DNA of 64,000 bases from Antedon mediterranea (Eukaryota; Echinodermata; Crinoidea; Comatulida; Antedonidae). The translations under genes and the position numbers were made by a program. Under the pieces are notes generated by a model. It had not been told where the DNA came from, did not search any database, and was given only the letters and a program-made list of their open reading frames with translations. The DNA lies in contig NC_092671.1 in the NCBI RefSeq assembly GCF_964355755.1, forward strand, positions 14,426,501 through 14,490,500. Reading direction: 5' to 3'. Shown in pieces: positions 63,445 to 64,000 of the stretch. Each line of letters opens with the position of its first letter. Position 1 is the first letter of the stretch.

Positions 63445-64000
63445 CAGTCGACTCCGCCTAAGTCGAATTTGCGTAAGTCGAAAAATCGCGAAAGTCGAAT
63501 TTTTAGGAAAGTCCCATTTCTTTCCTATACATTACTGTGTAATTTTTATTTCTAAGTCGAATTTTTCTAAGTCGAAATTCGTCTTAGTCGACGTCTTTTT
63601 GCGGTCCGAATACACACATTCTTTAGTGATTTATATCGTATAAGTCGAAGTCACAAATTACGCGGCAACAACGCGTTAAAAAAGCCGATGAAACGTACGT
63701 AATTCGATAAACAAACAACAGAGGGGAAAATGTGGGACCATATCGGTTCTCTCAAGCAGGTTGCATAGTATAGGCGGCGTCCTACAACTCGCGCTAGTGT
63801 ATAGAGTGTATGAGTTGTTTCAGAGGTGAGAACTTGAGCGGCGTTTTGTGGGTACCTATTTTGTGCTAGACAGATGGCAATAAAATAGATACCCATTTCG
63901 AATAAGAACCGAAATGTATTTATTATACGTTTTTGTATTGTTTCGGAAAAATACAGTTTATCAAAGAGGCTTAGCATTCATTAGGCCTAGCTAGCTAGCT
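63445..64000. mobile_element. Left end of a pogo/Tigger-like element, right end outside window
   Basis: Starts CAGTCGACTCCGCCTAAGTC after TA at 63443-63444, with subterminal repeats of TAAGTCGAATTT, the usual form of Tigger-type ends. No matching inverted end appears before 64000, so the element is either cut by the window or truncated; its true right boundary is unknown. Confidence 0.6.

Noticed and set aside
63651-63977. 108-codon minus ORF at the right edge
   Set aside because: Overlaps the sequence following a pogo-like end; no recognised domain and no splice context.

Overview
This is a eukaryotic window: AT-rich, dense in introns and transposable elements, and most likely from an invertebrate deuterostome such as an echinoderm. 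That placement is inference. It rests on the protein families (a full PDE3 cyclic-nucleotide phosphodiesterase, acyl-CoA thioesterase/BAAT paralogues, ribosomal protein L10a), on SINE and MITE types common in marine invertebrates, and on the recurrent palindrome TAGGCCTA. No bacterial-style operons, rRNA operons or CRISPR arrays are present.

Layout. 1-12.3 kb is mostly non-coding. It has one possible terminal exon at the left edge, two terminal-inverted-repeat MITEs and two minisatellites. 12.36-40.31 kb (minus) is a complete PDE3-like gene. I could join 13 exons by GT/AG sites into one frame of 3078 nt (1025 codons plus stop), with six N-terminal membrane segments and a full metal-dependent catalytic domain. 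Its introns carry SINEs, a 1.2-kb TIR element, a minisatellite and a short second copy of exon 4 sequence. 41.8-55.8 kb (minus) holds three tandem paralogues of the acyl-CoA thioesterase/BAAT family, each with nine coding exons. Copies 2 and 3 lie in a near-identical direct duplication of about 4.07 kb. The near first exon of copy 3 carries an in-frame stop, while a second, intact first exon lies about 1.9 kb further upstream. 55.9-57.6 kb is repeat-rich (hairpin, two tRNA-like SINE heads, a LINE 3' end). 58.0-61.33 kb (minus) is RPL10A, coding exons 2-5; exon 1 was not found. Two of its introns each hold a copy of an H/ACA-type snoRNA. From 59.4 kb to the right edge at least four different TIR elements with TA target sites are inserted, two of them inside RPL10A intron 2 and one upstream of exon 2.

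The three gene groups share no obvious pathway. PDE3 acts in cAMP/cGMP signalling, the thioesterases in acyl-CoA metabolism (a basic N-terminus suggests mitochondria), and RPL10A in the large ribosomal subunit while probably hosting snoRNAs. The points most worth checking are the thioesterase array with its duplicated and broken first exons, the paired intronic snoRNAs, and the exon 4 fragment in PDE3 whose differences are nearly all synonymous.
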